64,000 nt of DNA from Diaminobutyricimonas aerilata (lineage in GTDB: Bacteria > Actinomycetota > Actinomycetes > Actinomycetales > Microbacteriaceae), in contig NZ_PGFF01000001.1 in the NCBI RefSeq assembly GCF_002797715.1, positions 186,001 to 250,000 on the forward strand. The letters are read 5' to 3'. The notes under the pieces are model-generated. The model made no database searches, had not been told where the DNA came from, and worked only from the letters and a program-made list of their open reading frames with translations. The position numbers and the translations under genes are program-made. Positions 8,410-17,130 of this stretch are shown here, in pieces (position 1 is the first letter of the stretch; the number at the start of each line of letters is the position of its first letter).

Positions 8410-8420
8410 GAAACGGTTTC
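8410..8420. promoter_or_regulatory. LacI-type dyad between lacI-like gene and DUF6807 gene
   Basis: GAAACGGTTTC, embedded in GGGAAACGGTTTCAGC, is a short dyad of the class recognised by LacI/CcpA-like proteins. It lies about 50 bp upstream of the regulator start, in a position suited to autoregulation. Confidence 0.5.
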
Positions 8421-8461
8421 AGCGGGTGGAGGTGCCCGCCCGGCGGAGCGGCCGAACAGCT

Positions 8462-8477
8462 GGGTAATCGCTTTCCC
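8462..8477. promoter_or_regulatory. LacI-type operator before the DUF6807 operon
   Basis: GGGTAATCGCTTTCCC differs from the dyad at 6818-6833 by one base. It lies 80-110 bp upstream of the candidate starts of the DUF6807 gene. Confidence 0.55.
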
Positions 8478-8574
8478 CGAGTGGCATGATGGTCGGGTCG
8501 TCGGGGATGCCCCGGCCGAGGTCACGGGATGCGGAGGCGCGATGGAGCGGCATACGAGCGGGGGAGGGGTTCCC

Positions 8575-9435
8575 GTGGATTCCACCGTCCCGATCCGCGA
8601 CGACGGCACCGCCCTCGACTTCGGCGACGGACTCGCGCGCTACACCTACCGCTCCGACGCGCCGCCGCTCGAGTCGCCCCGCCCGTTCGCGCACCCGCTG
8701 CGCACGTCATCCGGTGTCGTCGTCAGCGACCACCGCCCCGCCGACCATCCGTGGCATCACGGGCTCTCGTGGGCGATCGCGAACGTCTCGGGCCACAACT
8801 TCTGGGGCGGCCCCACGTTCGTGCGCGGCGAGGGGTACCGGCAGCTCGACAACGACGGACGCCAGGTGCACCTCGGGTTCGAGCCGGCGGCGGATGCGGT
8901 GGTGCAGCGGGTGCGGTGGGAAGCGGCCGACGGTCGCCCGGTGCTTGCCGAGCGTCGGGTCCTGCGAGCCCGCACCGATGAGCGCGGGTGGATCCTCGAG
9001 GTCGACACCGCCCTCGAGAACGTGACCGACGGCGACCTCGTGTTCGGATCGCCGACCACGGAGGGGCGTCCGGATGCCGGCTACGGCGGACTCATGCTGC
9101 GCGCGCATCCGCGGTTCCTCGGGGCGACCGTGTTCGACGAGCACGGCACCGGCGGCGACGAGCTGCGCGGCACGCGGTCGCGCTGGGTCGCCCTCGCCGC
9201 ATCCGACGCGACCGTGCTCATGGTCGACCGGGATGCCTCGCGCGAGTGGTTCCTGCGCACGGAGGAGTTCGCCGGGCTGTGCGCGGCGCCGTTCTTCAGC
9301 TCCGAGACCGTGCTCGCCTCGGGCGGCACCCTCGCGATCCGTCACGCCGTGCTCGTCGCCGACGGCGCGCTGACCCGACCCGAAGCGGCGGCGGCCGCCG
9401 CTCGCATCCTGAACGGAGCCACCGGTGTCCTCTGA
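8575..9435 (+). CDS. PmoA-like / DUF6807 family protein
   Basis: This protein of about 286 residues resembles the DUF6807 (PmoA-like) family found next to Gfo/Idh/MocA dehydrogenases and sugar importers. Family hallmarks include LESPRPFAHPLRT, DHRPADHPWHHGLSW and NFWGGPTF, with several conserved His residues, and a late FLRTEEFAG segment. No reaction is proven; a role in processing a sugar or sugar-derived ligand is inferred from neighbours. GTG 8575 is preferred since GGAGG is 7 nt upstream and the N-terminus then matches the family. ATG 8542, with GGAGG 4 nt away, is the alternative. Its stop overlaps the next gene by 11 nt, indicating one operon. Confidence 0.8.
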   Translation: MDSTVPIRDDGTALDFGDGLARYTYRSDAPPLESPRPFAHPLRTSSGVVVSDHRPADHPWHHGLSWAIANVSGHNFWGGPTFVRGEGYRQLDNDGRQVHLGFEPAADAVVQRVRWEAADGRPVLAERRVLRARTDERGWILEVDTALENVTDGDLVFGSPTTEGRPDAGYGGLMLRAHPRFLGATVFDEHGTGGDELRGTRSRWVALAASDATVLMVDRDASREWFLRTEEFAGLCAAPFFSSETVLASGGTLAIRHAVLVADGALTRPEAAAAAARILNGATGVL

Positions 9436-10519
9436 ACCTGTGCTGCGCGCCGCGATCATCGGCACCGGTGCCGTCGCCGCCTCGCACTCCGCGGCGATCG
9501 CGGCCTATACCGGCGCGGCGCTCGTCGCCGTGACCGACCACGACCCCGACCGCGCGCACGACTTCGCCGCCCTGCACGGCGAACCGGCCGTGTACGACGA
9601 CCTCGCGTCGCTGCTCGCCGCCGAGTCGCCCGATGTGGTGCACATCTGCACACCACCTGGGGTGCATGCCGACCAGGCGGATGCGGCGCTCGCGGCGGGT
9701 GCGCATGTCGTGGTCGAGAAGCCCCCGGCGCTCACCCTCGCCGAGATCGATCGGATGCTGGCCGCGGCGGAGCGCGCGGACCGGCGACTCGCGGTCGTGT
9801 TCCAGCAGCGCACGGGCAGCGCGGCACAGCACGTGCGCGACCTGCTCGCCTCCGGGGCGCTCGGCCGGCCGCTCGTCGCGCTGTGCCACACGCTGTGGTT
9901 CCGCGGCGAGGACTACTTCGCCGTGCCGTGGCGCGGGCGCTGGGAGACCGAAGGCGGCGGCACGACGCTGAGTCACGGCATCCACCAGCTCGACCTGCTG
10001 GCCTACCTGCTCGGCGACTGGGCCGCCGTCAGCGGGCAACTGTGGCGGCTCGATCGCGACGTGGCGACGGAGGACCTCTCCACCGCGGTCGTGCGATTCG
10101 ACGCGGGCGCGATCGCGTCGGTCGTGACGAGCGTGCTCTCGCCGCGCGAGACGAGCGTCATCCGCATCGACACCGAGCTCGCGACGATCGAGCTCGAGCA
10201 CCTCTACGGTCACGCCCACGCGAACTGGCGCATCACGCCGCGCCGCGACGTCGACGACGCCACCGTGGCGTCGTGGCGGCTGCCCGACGACGAGCGGGCG
10301 AGCGGCCACGACGACCTCGTGCGCCAGGTGTACGACGCGCTGCTCGCGGGTGCCGGACTGCCGGCCGTCGCGGCGGATCCGCTGCGTTCGTTCGAACTCG
10401 TGGCGGCGCTCTACGCCTCCGCGCGCCTCGGCCGCGAGGTGCGGCGGAGCGAGCTGAGCGACCCGGGTCTGCGCGGCGCGCTCGAGGCTCCCGTGACCGA
10501 GGTGCGGCCGCCGCGCTGA
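9425..10519 (+). CDS. Gfo/Idh/MocA-family oxidoreductase
   Basis: This 364-residue NAD(P)-dependent dehydrogenase has the Rossmann segment AAIIGTGAVAASHSAAI, the ICTPPGVHADQADAAL stretch and the EKPPALTLAEID motif. Later GGTTLSHGIHQLDLLAYLLG carries the His expected at the active site of this family. The substrate is unknown, probably a sugar or inositol derivative. The GTG start at 9425 lies inside the end of the DUF6807 gene, so the two are coupled. It shares little beyond family motifs with the dehydrogenase at 5617-6777, so the two probably act on different substrates. Confidence 0.9.
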   Translation: MSSEPVLRAAIIGTGAVAASHSAAIAAYTGAALVAVTDHDPDRAHDFAALHGEPAVYDDLASLLAAESPDVVHICTPPGVHADQADAALAAGAHVVVEKPPALTLAEIDRMLAAAERADRRLAVVFQQRTGSAAQHVRDLLASGALGRPLVALCHTLWFRGEDYFAVPWRGRWETEGGGTTLSHGIHQLDLLAYLLGDWAAVSGQLWRLDRDVATEDLSTAVVRFDAGAIASVVTSVLSPRETSVIRIDTELATIELEHLYGHAHANWRITPRRDVDDATVASWRLPDDERASGHDDLVRQVYDALLAGAGLPAVAADPLRSFELVAALYASARLGREVRRSELSDPGLRGALEAPVTEVRPPR

Positions 10520-10625
10520 GCCCACCGGGGCCACGCGGCGACCGCGGGGTGCCCGCCGCGTGACCGTCGCGCGGCCGCCGCACCGACCACCGCGGCTCGT
10601 TGCGCGGCGCGCGTCATTACATCGT

Positions 10626-10637
10626 TGAATCGATTTT
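10626..10637. promoter_or_regulatory. Weak copy of the TGAnnCGwTTCA dyad before the sugar ABC operon
   Basis: TGAATCGATTTT matches the rhamnose-type dyad in 10 of 12 positions. It lies about 105 bp upstream of the binding-protein gene. With only 10 of 12 positions matching, it could be chance. Confidence 0.35.
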
Positions 10638-10679
10638 CCGGATGCGCATTGACCGGCTCGGACCTCATGCCTATCCTTG

Positions 10680-10695
10680 GGGGAAGCGTTTTCCC
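10680..10695. promoter_or_regulatory. LacI-type operator before the sugar ABC operon
   Basis: GGGGAAGCGTTTTCCC, a GGnAAnCGnTTTCC-class dyad, lies 45 bp upstream of the solute-binding protein start. It fits control of the importer by the adjacent LacI regulator. Confidence 0.5.
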
Positions 10696-10740
10696 GAAAA
10701 CGTCCGCACCAGGTAACGATGACGTTCCGAAAGGACAAGG

Positions 10741-12042
10741 ATGTTCAGATCACGTAGGGCGCGTATCCGCAGCACGGTCACGGCGATCGCCGCCACCGGT
10801 GTCCTCGCACTCACCGCATGCGCCGGCGGGTCCGGCGACGAGGGCTCCGACGGGCCCGTCACCCTCGACTTCGCCTTCTGGGGCAACGACGTGCGCGCCG
10901 AGATGTACGACGAGGCGATCGCGGCGTTCAACGAGGAGTTCCCCGACATCAAGGTGAACGTGAGTTTCCTCGGCTTCCCCGAGTTCTGGGAGAAGCGCCA
11001 GATCGAGTCCACGAGCGGCGGCCTGCCCGACGTGATGCAGTTCGACTACTCCTACCTGCGCCAGTACTCCGAGAACGGGCTGCTGCTCGACCTCGGCCCG
11101 CACCTCGGCGAGGGCATCGACACCGACCCGATCGACGAGAAGATCCTCGACATCGGCGTCGTGAACGACACCACCTACGGCATCGCGACGTCGACCAACG
11201 CGTGGACGCTCTACCAGAACCCGAAGCTGCTCGAGTCGATCGGCGCCGCGCCGTACGAGGGCGGCGGCAGCTGGGAGGACTACACCGACTGGGTGCAGGC
11301 CACGACGGATGCCGCGGCCGCGGCCGGGCAGCCGATCTACGGCGGCACCGACTTCACGGGTCGCATTCAGAACTTCGAACTGCAGCTGCGCGCCCAGGGT
11401 TCCTACCTCTTCAACGATGACGGCGAGCCCGGGTTCGACGAAGACGACCTGCGCGCGTTCTGGGAGCAGGGCGCACCGTTCCGCGAGGGCGCCGGCGTTC
11501 CGCAGCAGCGCCTCGAAGAGGTGTACCCGCTGTCGGGCTTCGACTCGGCGATCACCGCGAGCGAGCTCACCTGGGACAACTTCGGTGCCGGCTACCTCGG
11601 CAACCTCGGCGAGGGCTACACCGAGCTGCTGCTGGTCGAACCGCCGATCACCGAGGAGGGCGCGAAGGACCTGTACCTCAAGCCCTCGATGCTGCACACC
11701 ATCTCGGCGAACACCGAGCACCCGGAGGAGGCCGTCGAGCTGCTCAACTTCCTCGTGAACGCCCCCGAGGTCGGAGCCGCCTTCGGCACCAACCGCGGTC
11801 TGCCCGCATCCGAGACGCAGCTCGAAGGCGTCGAGTTGGGCGGACTCGAGGCGCAGATCCAGGAGTACGAGGAGTCGATCAGCGATCGCCTCGGCGACCC
11901 GCCCGCCGTGCCGATCGTCGGCTACGGCAGCCTCGAAGAGAAGTTCCGCGTCATCGGCACCGACCTCGGCCTCGGCGTCGTGACGGTCGATGAGGCCGTG
12001 GAGCAGTTCTTCACCGAGATGGATGTCGTGCTGAACCAGTAG
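10741..12042 (+). CDS. Sugar ABC transporter substrate-binding lipoprotein
   Basis: This 433-residue binding protein has an Arg-rich signal peptide and a lipobox (LALTAC, Cys27), so it is anchored outside the membrane. The rest is a family 1 extracellular solute-binding domain (VTLDFAFWGN at the mature start, later GLPDVMQFDYSYLRQYSENG). It delivers a sugar or oligosaccharide to the two permeases that follow. The ribosome site is GAAAGGACAAGG directly before the ATG. The position between rhamnose genes and two dehydrogenases suggests rhamnose, a rhamnoside or another plant sugar. No ATPase gene is present, so a shared MsiK-type ATPase encoded elsewhere is expected, as in many actinobacteria. 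Confidence 0.92.
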   Translation: MFRSRRARIRSTVTAIAATGVLALTACAGGSGDEGSDGPVTLDFAFWGNDVRAEMYDEAIAAFNEEFPDIKVNVSFLGFPEFWEKRQIESTSGGLPDVMQFDYSYLRQYSENGLLLDLGPHLGEGIDTDPIDEKILDIGVVNDTTYGIATSTNAWTLYQNPKLLESIGAAPYEGGGSWEDYTDWVQATTDAAAAAGQPIYGGTDFTGRIQNFELQLRAQGSYLFNDDGEPGFDEDDLRAFWEQGAPFREGAGVPQQRLEEVYPLSGFDSAITASELTWDNFGAGYLGNLGEGYTELLLVEPPITEEGAKDLYLKPSMLHTISANTEHPEEAVELLNFLVNAPEVGAAFGTNRGLPASETQLEGVELGGLEAQIQEYEESISDRLGDPPAVPIVGYGSLEEKFRVIGTDLGLGVVTVDEAVEQFFTEMDVVLNQ

Positions 12043-12089
12043 GTTCGCACCGCATCCGACCGCTCGAAGACGAGATCCGGAGACACACC

Positions 12090-13088
12090 ATGACCAACGC
12101 AGCGACCGCGACGCCGGTGCCGCCTCCGGCTGTCGTCGACGCCGCCCGCCCGGGGGAGTCCCGGGCGGGCGGCGCCGCCCGGCCGCCCCGCCGCAAGCCC
12201 GCCTCGCGACGCGAGAACGTGGCCGGCTACGGGTTCCTTCTGCCCTGGCTGGTGGGCTTCTTCGGCCTCACGGTCGGTCCGATGCTCATCTCGCTCTACC
12301 TCGCGTTCACGAGCTACAACCTGTTCACCGACCCGAAGTTCATCGGCATCGACAACTTCGTGCGCATGTTCACCGACGACCCGGTGTACATGAAGTCGGT
12401 GGGGATCACCGCGATCTACGTGCTCGTCGGCACGCCCGTGAAGCTCGCCGCGGCGCTCGGCATCGCGATGCTGCTGAACTACCGCGACCGCGGCTCGGGC
12501 TTCTTCCGCTCAGCCTTCTACGCCCCCTCGCTCATCGGTGCGAGCGTCAGCGTCGCGATCGTGTGGCGTGCGATGTTCGCCAACGACGGGCCCGTCGACT
12601 CGGGACTGAACATCTTCGGCATCGAGCTGGGCGGATGGGTCGGCAACGTCGACCTCGTCGTGCCGATGATGATCATCCTGGCGGTCTGGCAGTTCGGTGC
12701 CCCGATGGTGATCTTCCTGGCCGGGCTCAAGCAGATCCCGCGTGAGCTCTACGAGGCGGCCGAGGTGGATGGAGCGGGCGCGTTCCGCAGGTTCCGCAGC
12801 GTGACGCTGCCGATGCTCTCGCCGGTCATCTTCTTCAACCTGCTGCTCGAGACGATCCACGCGTTCCAGATCTTCGCCTCCGCGTTCATCATCTCCAACG
12901 GCAGCGGAGGGCCGGGAGGCATGACCAACTACTACACGCTCTATCTCTACAAGCGGGCCTTCAGCGATCAACAGATGGGGTACGCGTCGGCCATGGCCTG
13001 GGTGCTCGTCGTCGTGGTCGCGATCATCGCGTTCGTGCTCTTCCGCACCTCGCGCGGCTGGGTGCACTACAGCGGAGACAGCAAGTGA
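12090..13088 (+). CDS. Sugar ABC transporter permease (MalF-type)
   Basis: This 332-residue inner-membrane protein has a Pro/Arg-rich cytoplasmic N-terminus (about 40 residues), six or more hydrophobic segments beginning at GFLLPWLVGFFGLTVG, and the EAA loop (YEAAEVDGAGAFRRF) that contacts the ATPase. It forms the translocation pore with the next gene product. It starts 47 nt after the binding protein, with GGAG upstream. Its stop overlaps the GTG of the next permease (GTGA). Confidence 0.93.
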   Translation: MTNAATATPVPPPAVVDAARPGESRAGGAARPPRRKPASRRENVAGYGFLLPWLVGFFGLTVGPMLISLYLAFTSYNLFTDPKFIGIDNFVRMFTDDPVYMKSVGITAIYVLVGTPVKLAAALGIAMLLNYRDRGSGFFRSAFYAPSLIGASVSVAIVWRAMFANDGPVDSGLNIFGIELGGWVGNVDLVVPMMIILAVWQFGAPMVIFLAGLKQIPRELYEAAEVDGAGAFRRFRSVTLPMLSPVIFFNLLLETIHAFQIFASAFIISNGSGGPGGMTNYYTLYLYKRAFSDQQMGYASAMAWVLVVVVAIIAFVLFRTSRGWVHYSGDSK

Positions 13089-13969
13089 CCGCCACGACCG
13101 CCGCCCGCCCCATCGGCACGCGTCGTCAGCCGACCCGCAAACGCGTCGCGACGATCGTCTGGGCGGTGGCACTGACCCTGCTCACCCTGCTCGTGCTGTA
13201 CCCGCTCGTGTGGCTCGTCTTCTCGACGTTCAAGCCGTCGAGCGAGTTCGGCTCGAACCCGGGGCTGTTCCCCGAGAGCCCGACACTGCAGAACTACGTC
13301 AAGGTCGCCGAGGGCATCGGCGGAACCCCGCTGTGGCGCTTCTTCGGCAACTCGCTGCTCATCGCCTCGATCGCGGTGGTCGGCACGCTCATCTCGTCGT
13401 CGATGGCCGCGTACGCCTTCGCGCGCATCCGCTTCAAGGGTGTCGGCGTGTTCTTCGCGGCGATGATCGGAACGCTGCTGCTGCCGTTCCACGTGCTGAT
13501 CATCCCGCAGTACATCGTGTTCCAGAAGCTCGGCCTCATCGACACGTACGTGCCGCTGCTGATCGGCAAGTTCCTCGCGGTGGAGGCGTTCTTCGTCTTC
13601 CTCATGGTGCAGTTCATCCGCGGACTGCCGCGCGAGCTCGACGAGGCGGCCCGCATCGACGGTGCGGGCCACATCCGCACCTTCGTGTCGATCATCCTGC
13701 CGCTCATCAAGCCGGCGCTCATCACCTCGGCGATCTTCAGCTTCATCTGGACGTGGAACGACTTCCTCGGGCCGCTGCTCTACATCACCTCGCCCGAGAA
13801 GTACCCGCTGCCGATCGCGCTGCGGCTCTACAACGACGCGACGAGCACCTCGGACTACGGAGCCACGGTCGCGGTGTCGATGCTCGCGCTCGTGCCGATC
13901 CTGTTGTTCTTCATCGTGTTCCAGCGGTTCCTCGTCGCCGGCGTGGCCACCCAGGGGCTCAAGGGTTAG
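13085..13969 (+). CDS. Sugar ABC transporter permease (MalG-type)
   Basis: This 294-residue permease has about six membrane segments (first at IVWAVALTLLTLLVLYPLVW) and a clear EAA loop (LDEAARIDGAGHIRTF). It ends in LVAGVATQGLKG, typical of MalG-like subunits. The GTG start overlaps the stop of the MalF-type gene by 4 nt. It should pair with that protein and the lipoprotein at 10741. Confidence 0.93.
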   Translation: MTATTAARPIGTRRQPTRKRVATIVWAVALTLLTLLVLYPLVWLVFSTFKPSSEFGSNPGLFPESPTLQNYVKVAEGIGGTPLWRFFGNSLLIASIAVVGTLISSSMAAYAFARIRFKGVGVFFAAMIGTLLLPFHVLIIPQYIVFQKLGLIDTYVPLLIGKFLAVEAFFVFLMVQFIRGLPRELDEAARIDGAGHIRTFVSIILPLIKPALITSAIFSFIWTWNDFLGPLLYITSPEKYPLPIALRLYNDATSTSDYGATVAVSMLALVPILLFFIVFQRFLVAGVATQGLKG

Positions 13970-13978
13970 GCTCCCGCG

Positions 13979-14623
13979 GTGTCCAGACGCGCGGAACGTG
14001 CCGCGCGCCGGGCGGAGCTCTCCGGCTCCGGCCCGGTGCGCGCGGGCGGCGTCGCGCCCCGCTGGCCGGGCGCGACGAGGGCGTTTGCGCTGTTCGGCGA
14101 GGTGCTGCTCACCGGGGTGATCGTCGCCGTGGCATCCGTGCCTCTCATCACCGTGCCGTTCGCGCTCGCGCTGGGCCACCGTCACCTGCGGCGGTACCTC
14201 GCCGCGGAGGAGTCCGGATGGGCGGCGCTGCTGCACGACGCCCGCCACGTGCTGCGGTCGCTGCCGCTCGGGCTCGCCGCGCTCGTGCTCGCGGTGGCAC
14301 TCGCGGTCGACCTCGCCCTCGCGATCGACGCGGTCGTGCCCGGAGCCCCGATCGTCGGGCTCGCCGGATGCGCGGGGGTGGCGCTCCTCGTGCTCGCCCT
14401 CGTCACCGCGGCGCGCGGGTGGTCGCCCGAGACGGGGTGGCGCGCGGCCCTGCGGGGGCTGCCACGGATCTGGCGTGACGACGTCGCGGGCGCCCTCTAT
14501 GTGATCGCGGCCGCCGGGTTCGTCGCGGTGGTCACCTGGCAGCTGCCGCCGCTCGTCGTGCCCGCGCTCGGCTGCCTGGTGTTCGCATCCCTCGCGGTGC
14601 CGGAACGCCCGCGCCGCGACTGA
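13979..14623 (+). CDS. YesL-like (DUF624) membrane protein
   Basis: This 214-residue protein has an Arg-rich N-terminus and about five hydrophobic segments. The pattern FALFGEVLLTGVIVAVASVPLIT followed by a cytoplasmic GHRHLRRYLAAEESGW loop matches DUF624/YesL proteins, which in many Gram-positives sit at the end of sugar ABC operons. Function is unknown. It starts with GTG 10 nt after the MalG-type permease, so it belongs to that operon. The call rests on topology and neighbourhood, and the family match is moderate. Confidence 0.7.
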   Translation: MSRRAERAARRAELSGSGPVRAGGVAPRWPGATRAFALFGEVLLTGVIVAVASVPLITVPFALALGHRHLRRYLAAEESGWAALLHDARHVLRSLPLGLAALVLAVALAVDLALAIDAVVPGAPIVGLAGCAGVALLVLALVTAARGWSPETGWRAALRGLPRIWRDDVAGALYVIAAAGFVAVVTWQLPPLVVPALGCLVFASLAVPERPRRD

Positions 14624-14625
14624 CC

Positions 14626-14682
14626 CGCTCCCTGAGCCTGTCGAAGGGAGCTCGTGCAACCCGCTTCGACAGGCTCAGCGTG
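14626..14682. repeat. CTGAGCCTGTCGAAG inverted repeat
   Basis: CTGAGCCTGTCGAAG (14632-14646) and its exact inverse CTTCGACAGGCTCAG (14664-14678) face each other between convergent genes. The same family forms the tandem array at 27554-27788. It could act as a bidirectional terminator here. Confidence 0.7.
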
Positions 14683-14687
14683 CGACG

Positions 14688-15518
14688 TCAGCCGCCGGGG
14701 CTCGGCACGAGGAAGATCGGCAGCAGTCCCGGGTTGTGCGCGTGCACGATGACGAGCCAGACGATGAAGTCGAACAGCAGGTGCACGATCAGCACGTACG
14801 TGAGCGACTTCGTCTGCGTGAAGATGTACCCCTGCAGCAGCGCGAAGGGGATCGTGAGCAACGGGCCCCAGCTCTGGTAGCCGAGCTCCCACAGGAACGA
14901 CACGAAGATCGCCGCCTGCAGCAGGTTCGCGAGCAGCAGCGGAAAGTGCCGTCGCAGCAGCGCGAACACCGTGCAGATGAAGAACAGCTCGTCCCACGTG
15001 CCGACGGCGTTCACGCCCACGAAGAGCCGGGCGATCTCGTCGAAGTGGTCGACGACCGGCCAGTTGCGGTACGCGCCGGAGGTGATGAAGTAGAAGGGCA
15101 GGATGAGCCAGCCGAGCAGCGGCACCGCGAAGAGGTAGCTGCGCTCGAGCGGCGTCCACGGCTGTCCGGCCCGCCAGGGGAAGCGGATGGCCGCGCGCTT
15201 GTATCCGAAGCGGTCGATGAGGAACGGCACGGCGACGGACGCGGTGAGCACCGCCCCCATGAGCGCCATGTTCGGGTAGCTGATGTCGGCCGCGACCGAG
15301 ATCGAGCTCACGATCGTCAGTCCGATGCCGATGAGCAGCAGGTCGCGGAAGTACTCACGCTCGATGAGGGCCGACCAGGCGATGCTGACAGCCAGCACGA
15401 TGTAGCCGGCGAGCGACGACTCCACCACGAAGAGCAGGAATGCGGAGGCGGCGACACCGAGCGCGGGGACGAGTTTGAGCGAGACGCGCGGCATGGTGCG
15501 GTTCTCGACGGTCGTCAT
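14688..15518 (-). CDS. CPBP-family intramembrane glutamic endopeptidase
   Basis: This 276-residue protein has about eight hydrophobic segments. The CPBP (Abi) core is visible: WDELFFICTVFALLRRHFP, which holds the Glu of motif 1 without the more common EExxxR doublet, and HLLFDF near the C-terminus as the motif with conserved His. Such membrane proteases may cleave membrane substrates or act in bacteriocin self-protection. The ATG overlaps the stop of the upstream WYL regulator (ATGA), so the two are co-transcribed and the regulator may control it. Confidence 0.75.
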   Translation of the reverse strand: MTTVENRTMPRVSLKLVPALGVAASAFLLFVVESSLAGYIVLAVSIAWSALIEREYFRDLLLIGIGLTIVSSISVAADISYPNMALMGAVLTASVAVPFLIDRFGYKRAAIRFPWRAGQPWTPLERSYLFAVPLLGWLILPFYFITSGAYRNWPVVDHFDEIARLFVGVNAVGTWDELFFICTVFALLRRHFPLLLANLLQAAIFVSFLWELGYQSWGPLLTIPFALLQGYIFTQTKSLTYVLIVHLLFDFIVWLVIVHAHNPGLLPIFLVPSPGG

Positions 15519-16486
15519 GGCTCAAGCATGCCAGGCGGCGGATAGCGGGCGGCGAGCTCGGAGCCGATCCGGTGCAGCTCGGCTCGCACCTCGAGGGGTT
15601 CGAGCACCTCGACGTCGGCGCCCCACCCGGCGAGGTTGCGGGCGATGTCGAGCGGAGTCGGACTGCCCAGTCGCACGCGGGAGCGGCCGTCGTCGTGATC
15701 CTCCTCGACGTGGCAGTGCTGCCCGAAGTGATCGCGCAGGATGGGCACGAAGCGGGACGGGATGAGCACCGCAGCCCATGTCGCAGAGCGGCGCTCCTCC
15801 ATCTCGCCCACGATCTCGTCCCACGCGGTCGCGAGATCGAAGTCGTCCGGACGCTCGAACGAGTCCTCCGCCTGCTCGGCGTCGAGGATGCGGTCGAGGC
15901 GGAAGGTGCGCCGCCCGCGCGGCGTGCCGGCGACGAGGTACCAGACCTCGTCCTTGTCGACGAGGCCCCACGGGTCGATCGTCCGTTCGCTGCGCGGTGC
16001 CGACGGGCTCGAGTAGACGATCCGCACCTTCCGGTTCTGCACGATGGCACGTTGGAGCAGTTCGACCATGGGTGGCCGTTCCGTCACGCGGTCCCCCCAT
16101 CGCGCAGGATCGATGATCGTCGAGCGTGCGGCGGCCGTCGCCGTGGAGCGGAACGTCGAGGGCAGCGCGCGCACCAGCTTGCGCAGCGCCGCCTTCGCTT
16201 CGTCGGAGACGGCCGCCGCCGGTCCGACGAGCAGGAAGAGCGCTTGCGCCTCGGGCGCCGTGAGACCGGTCAGATCGGTGCGCGCGCCGCCGACGAGCGA
16301 CCAGCCACCGTGGCGTCCGGGTTGGGGATACACCGGTATCCCCGCGGCGGAGAGCGCCTCGAGGTCGCGCCGTGCGGTGCCGACGGACACCTCGAGTTCC
16401 TCGGCGAGCTCTCTCGCGGTCACGCGCCCGCGCCCCTGCAGGAGCAGCAGGGCGGCGATGAGACGGTCGGCACGCATGTCGTCCAT
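15515..16486 (-). CDS. HTH/WYL-domain transcriptional regulator
   Basis: This 323-residue protein has a DeoR-like winged helix at residues 5-55 (RVTARELAEELEVSVGTARRDLEAL). A WYL domain follows (TIDPWGLVDKDEVWYLVAG, then RRTFRLDRI) and a WCX C-terminus. WYL proteins sense small ligands or nucleic acids. It lies divergent from a VOC-family gene across a 79-bp gap, so it may repress that gene, and it is coupled to the CPBP protease downstream. Start is 16486 or the Met at codon 4. Confidence 0.9.
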   Translation of the reverse strand: MDDMRADRLIAALLLLQGRGRVTARELAEELEVSVGTARRDLEALSAAGIPVYPQPGRHGGWSLVGGARTDLTGLTAPEAQALFLLVGPAAAVSDEAKAALRKLVRALPSTFRSTATAAARSTIIDPARWGDRVTERPPMVELLQRAIVQNRKVRIVYSSPSAPRSERTIDPWGLVDKDEVWYLVAGTPRGRRTFRLDRILDAEQAEDSFERPDDFDLATAWDEIVGEMEERRSATWAAVLIPSRFVPILRDHFGQHCHVEEDHDDGRSRVRLGSPTPLDIARNLAGWGADVEVLEPLEVRAELHRIGSELAARYPPPGMLEP

Positions 16487-16565
16487 CTTCGTCGGAAAAG
16501 TGCTCAGAGGATGCGCACTTTGAAGTGGAGGCTTGAATCACGACCACGATCGAAAGGACCGCACC

Positions 16566-16991
16566 ATGTTCCGAGGACTCACCACCGTCAACTTCTTCGC
16601 CGACGACCTCCACGAGGTGAAGAAGTGGTACACGCCGCTGTTCGGCATCGAGCCGTACTACGGGAAGGACTTCGGCGGTCGCCTCGCCTACATCGAATAC
16701 CGGCTCGGCGACTACCAGCACGAGTTCGGCTTCCTCGACCGCCGCTTCGCGCCGCACCCGGCGAGCGAGGTGGCGGCCGGTGCGGTCGTCTACTGGGCCG
16801 TCGACGATGTCGAGGCTGCCTACCGACGCCTGCTCGAGCACGGTGGGGTGTCGCATGCCATTCCGACCGAGCACGGTCCCGGATTCGTCACCGCCTCGGT
16901 GATCGATCCGTTCGGGAACGTGCTCGGGGTCATGTACAACCAGCACTACCTCGACGTACTCGCCTCCGTCGGGAAGCGGCCGGCCGAGTAG
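16566..16991 (+). CDS. VOC-family (glyoxalase/dioxygenase-like) protein
   Basis: This 141-residue protein has one vicinal-oxygen-chelate domain: a beta-alpha-beta start (TTVNFFADDLHEVKKWYTPLFG) and the ending segment VTASVIDPFGNVLGVMYN. This family binds or transforms small molecules and often confers resistance or stress tolerance. The exact activity is unknown. ATG 16566 is preferred because GAAAGGA lies 8 nt ahead. It faces the WYL regulator. Confidence 0.85.
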   Translation: MFRGLTTVNFFADDLHEVKKWYTPLFGIEPYYGKDFGGRLAYIEYRLGDYQHEFGFLDRRFAPHPASEVAAGAVVYWAVDDVEAAYRRLLEHGGVSHAIPTEHGPGFVTASVIDPFGNVLGVMYNQHYLDVLASVGKRPAE

Positions 16992-17051
16992 TCGCCCGCC
17001 GCAATCGCGACTCGCTGGTAAGTCACTTCGCGAACCCGTCCCCGCCCATCC

Positions 17052-17065
17052 GGCAAGCGCTTTCC
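17052..17065. promoter_or_regulatory. LacI-type operator before beta-galactosidase
   Basis: GGCAAGCGCTTTCC is a 7+7 dyad with a central CG and one mismatch, 65 bp upstream of the GH42 start. It is similar in class to the dyads at 6818 and 8462. Confidence 0.5.
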
Positions 17066-17130
17066 GACTAAGCTGGACGCGCGACCCGCCATGGCGACGG
17101 GTCGTTCCCATGACCTCCCGAGGAGCGAAG

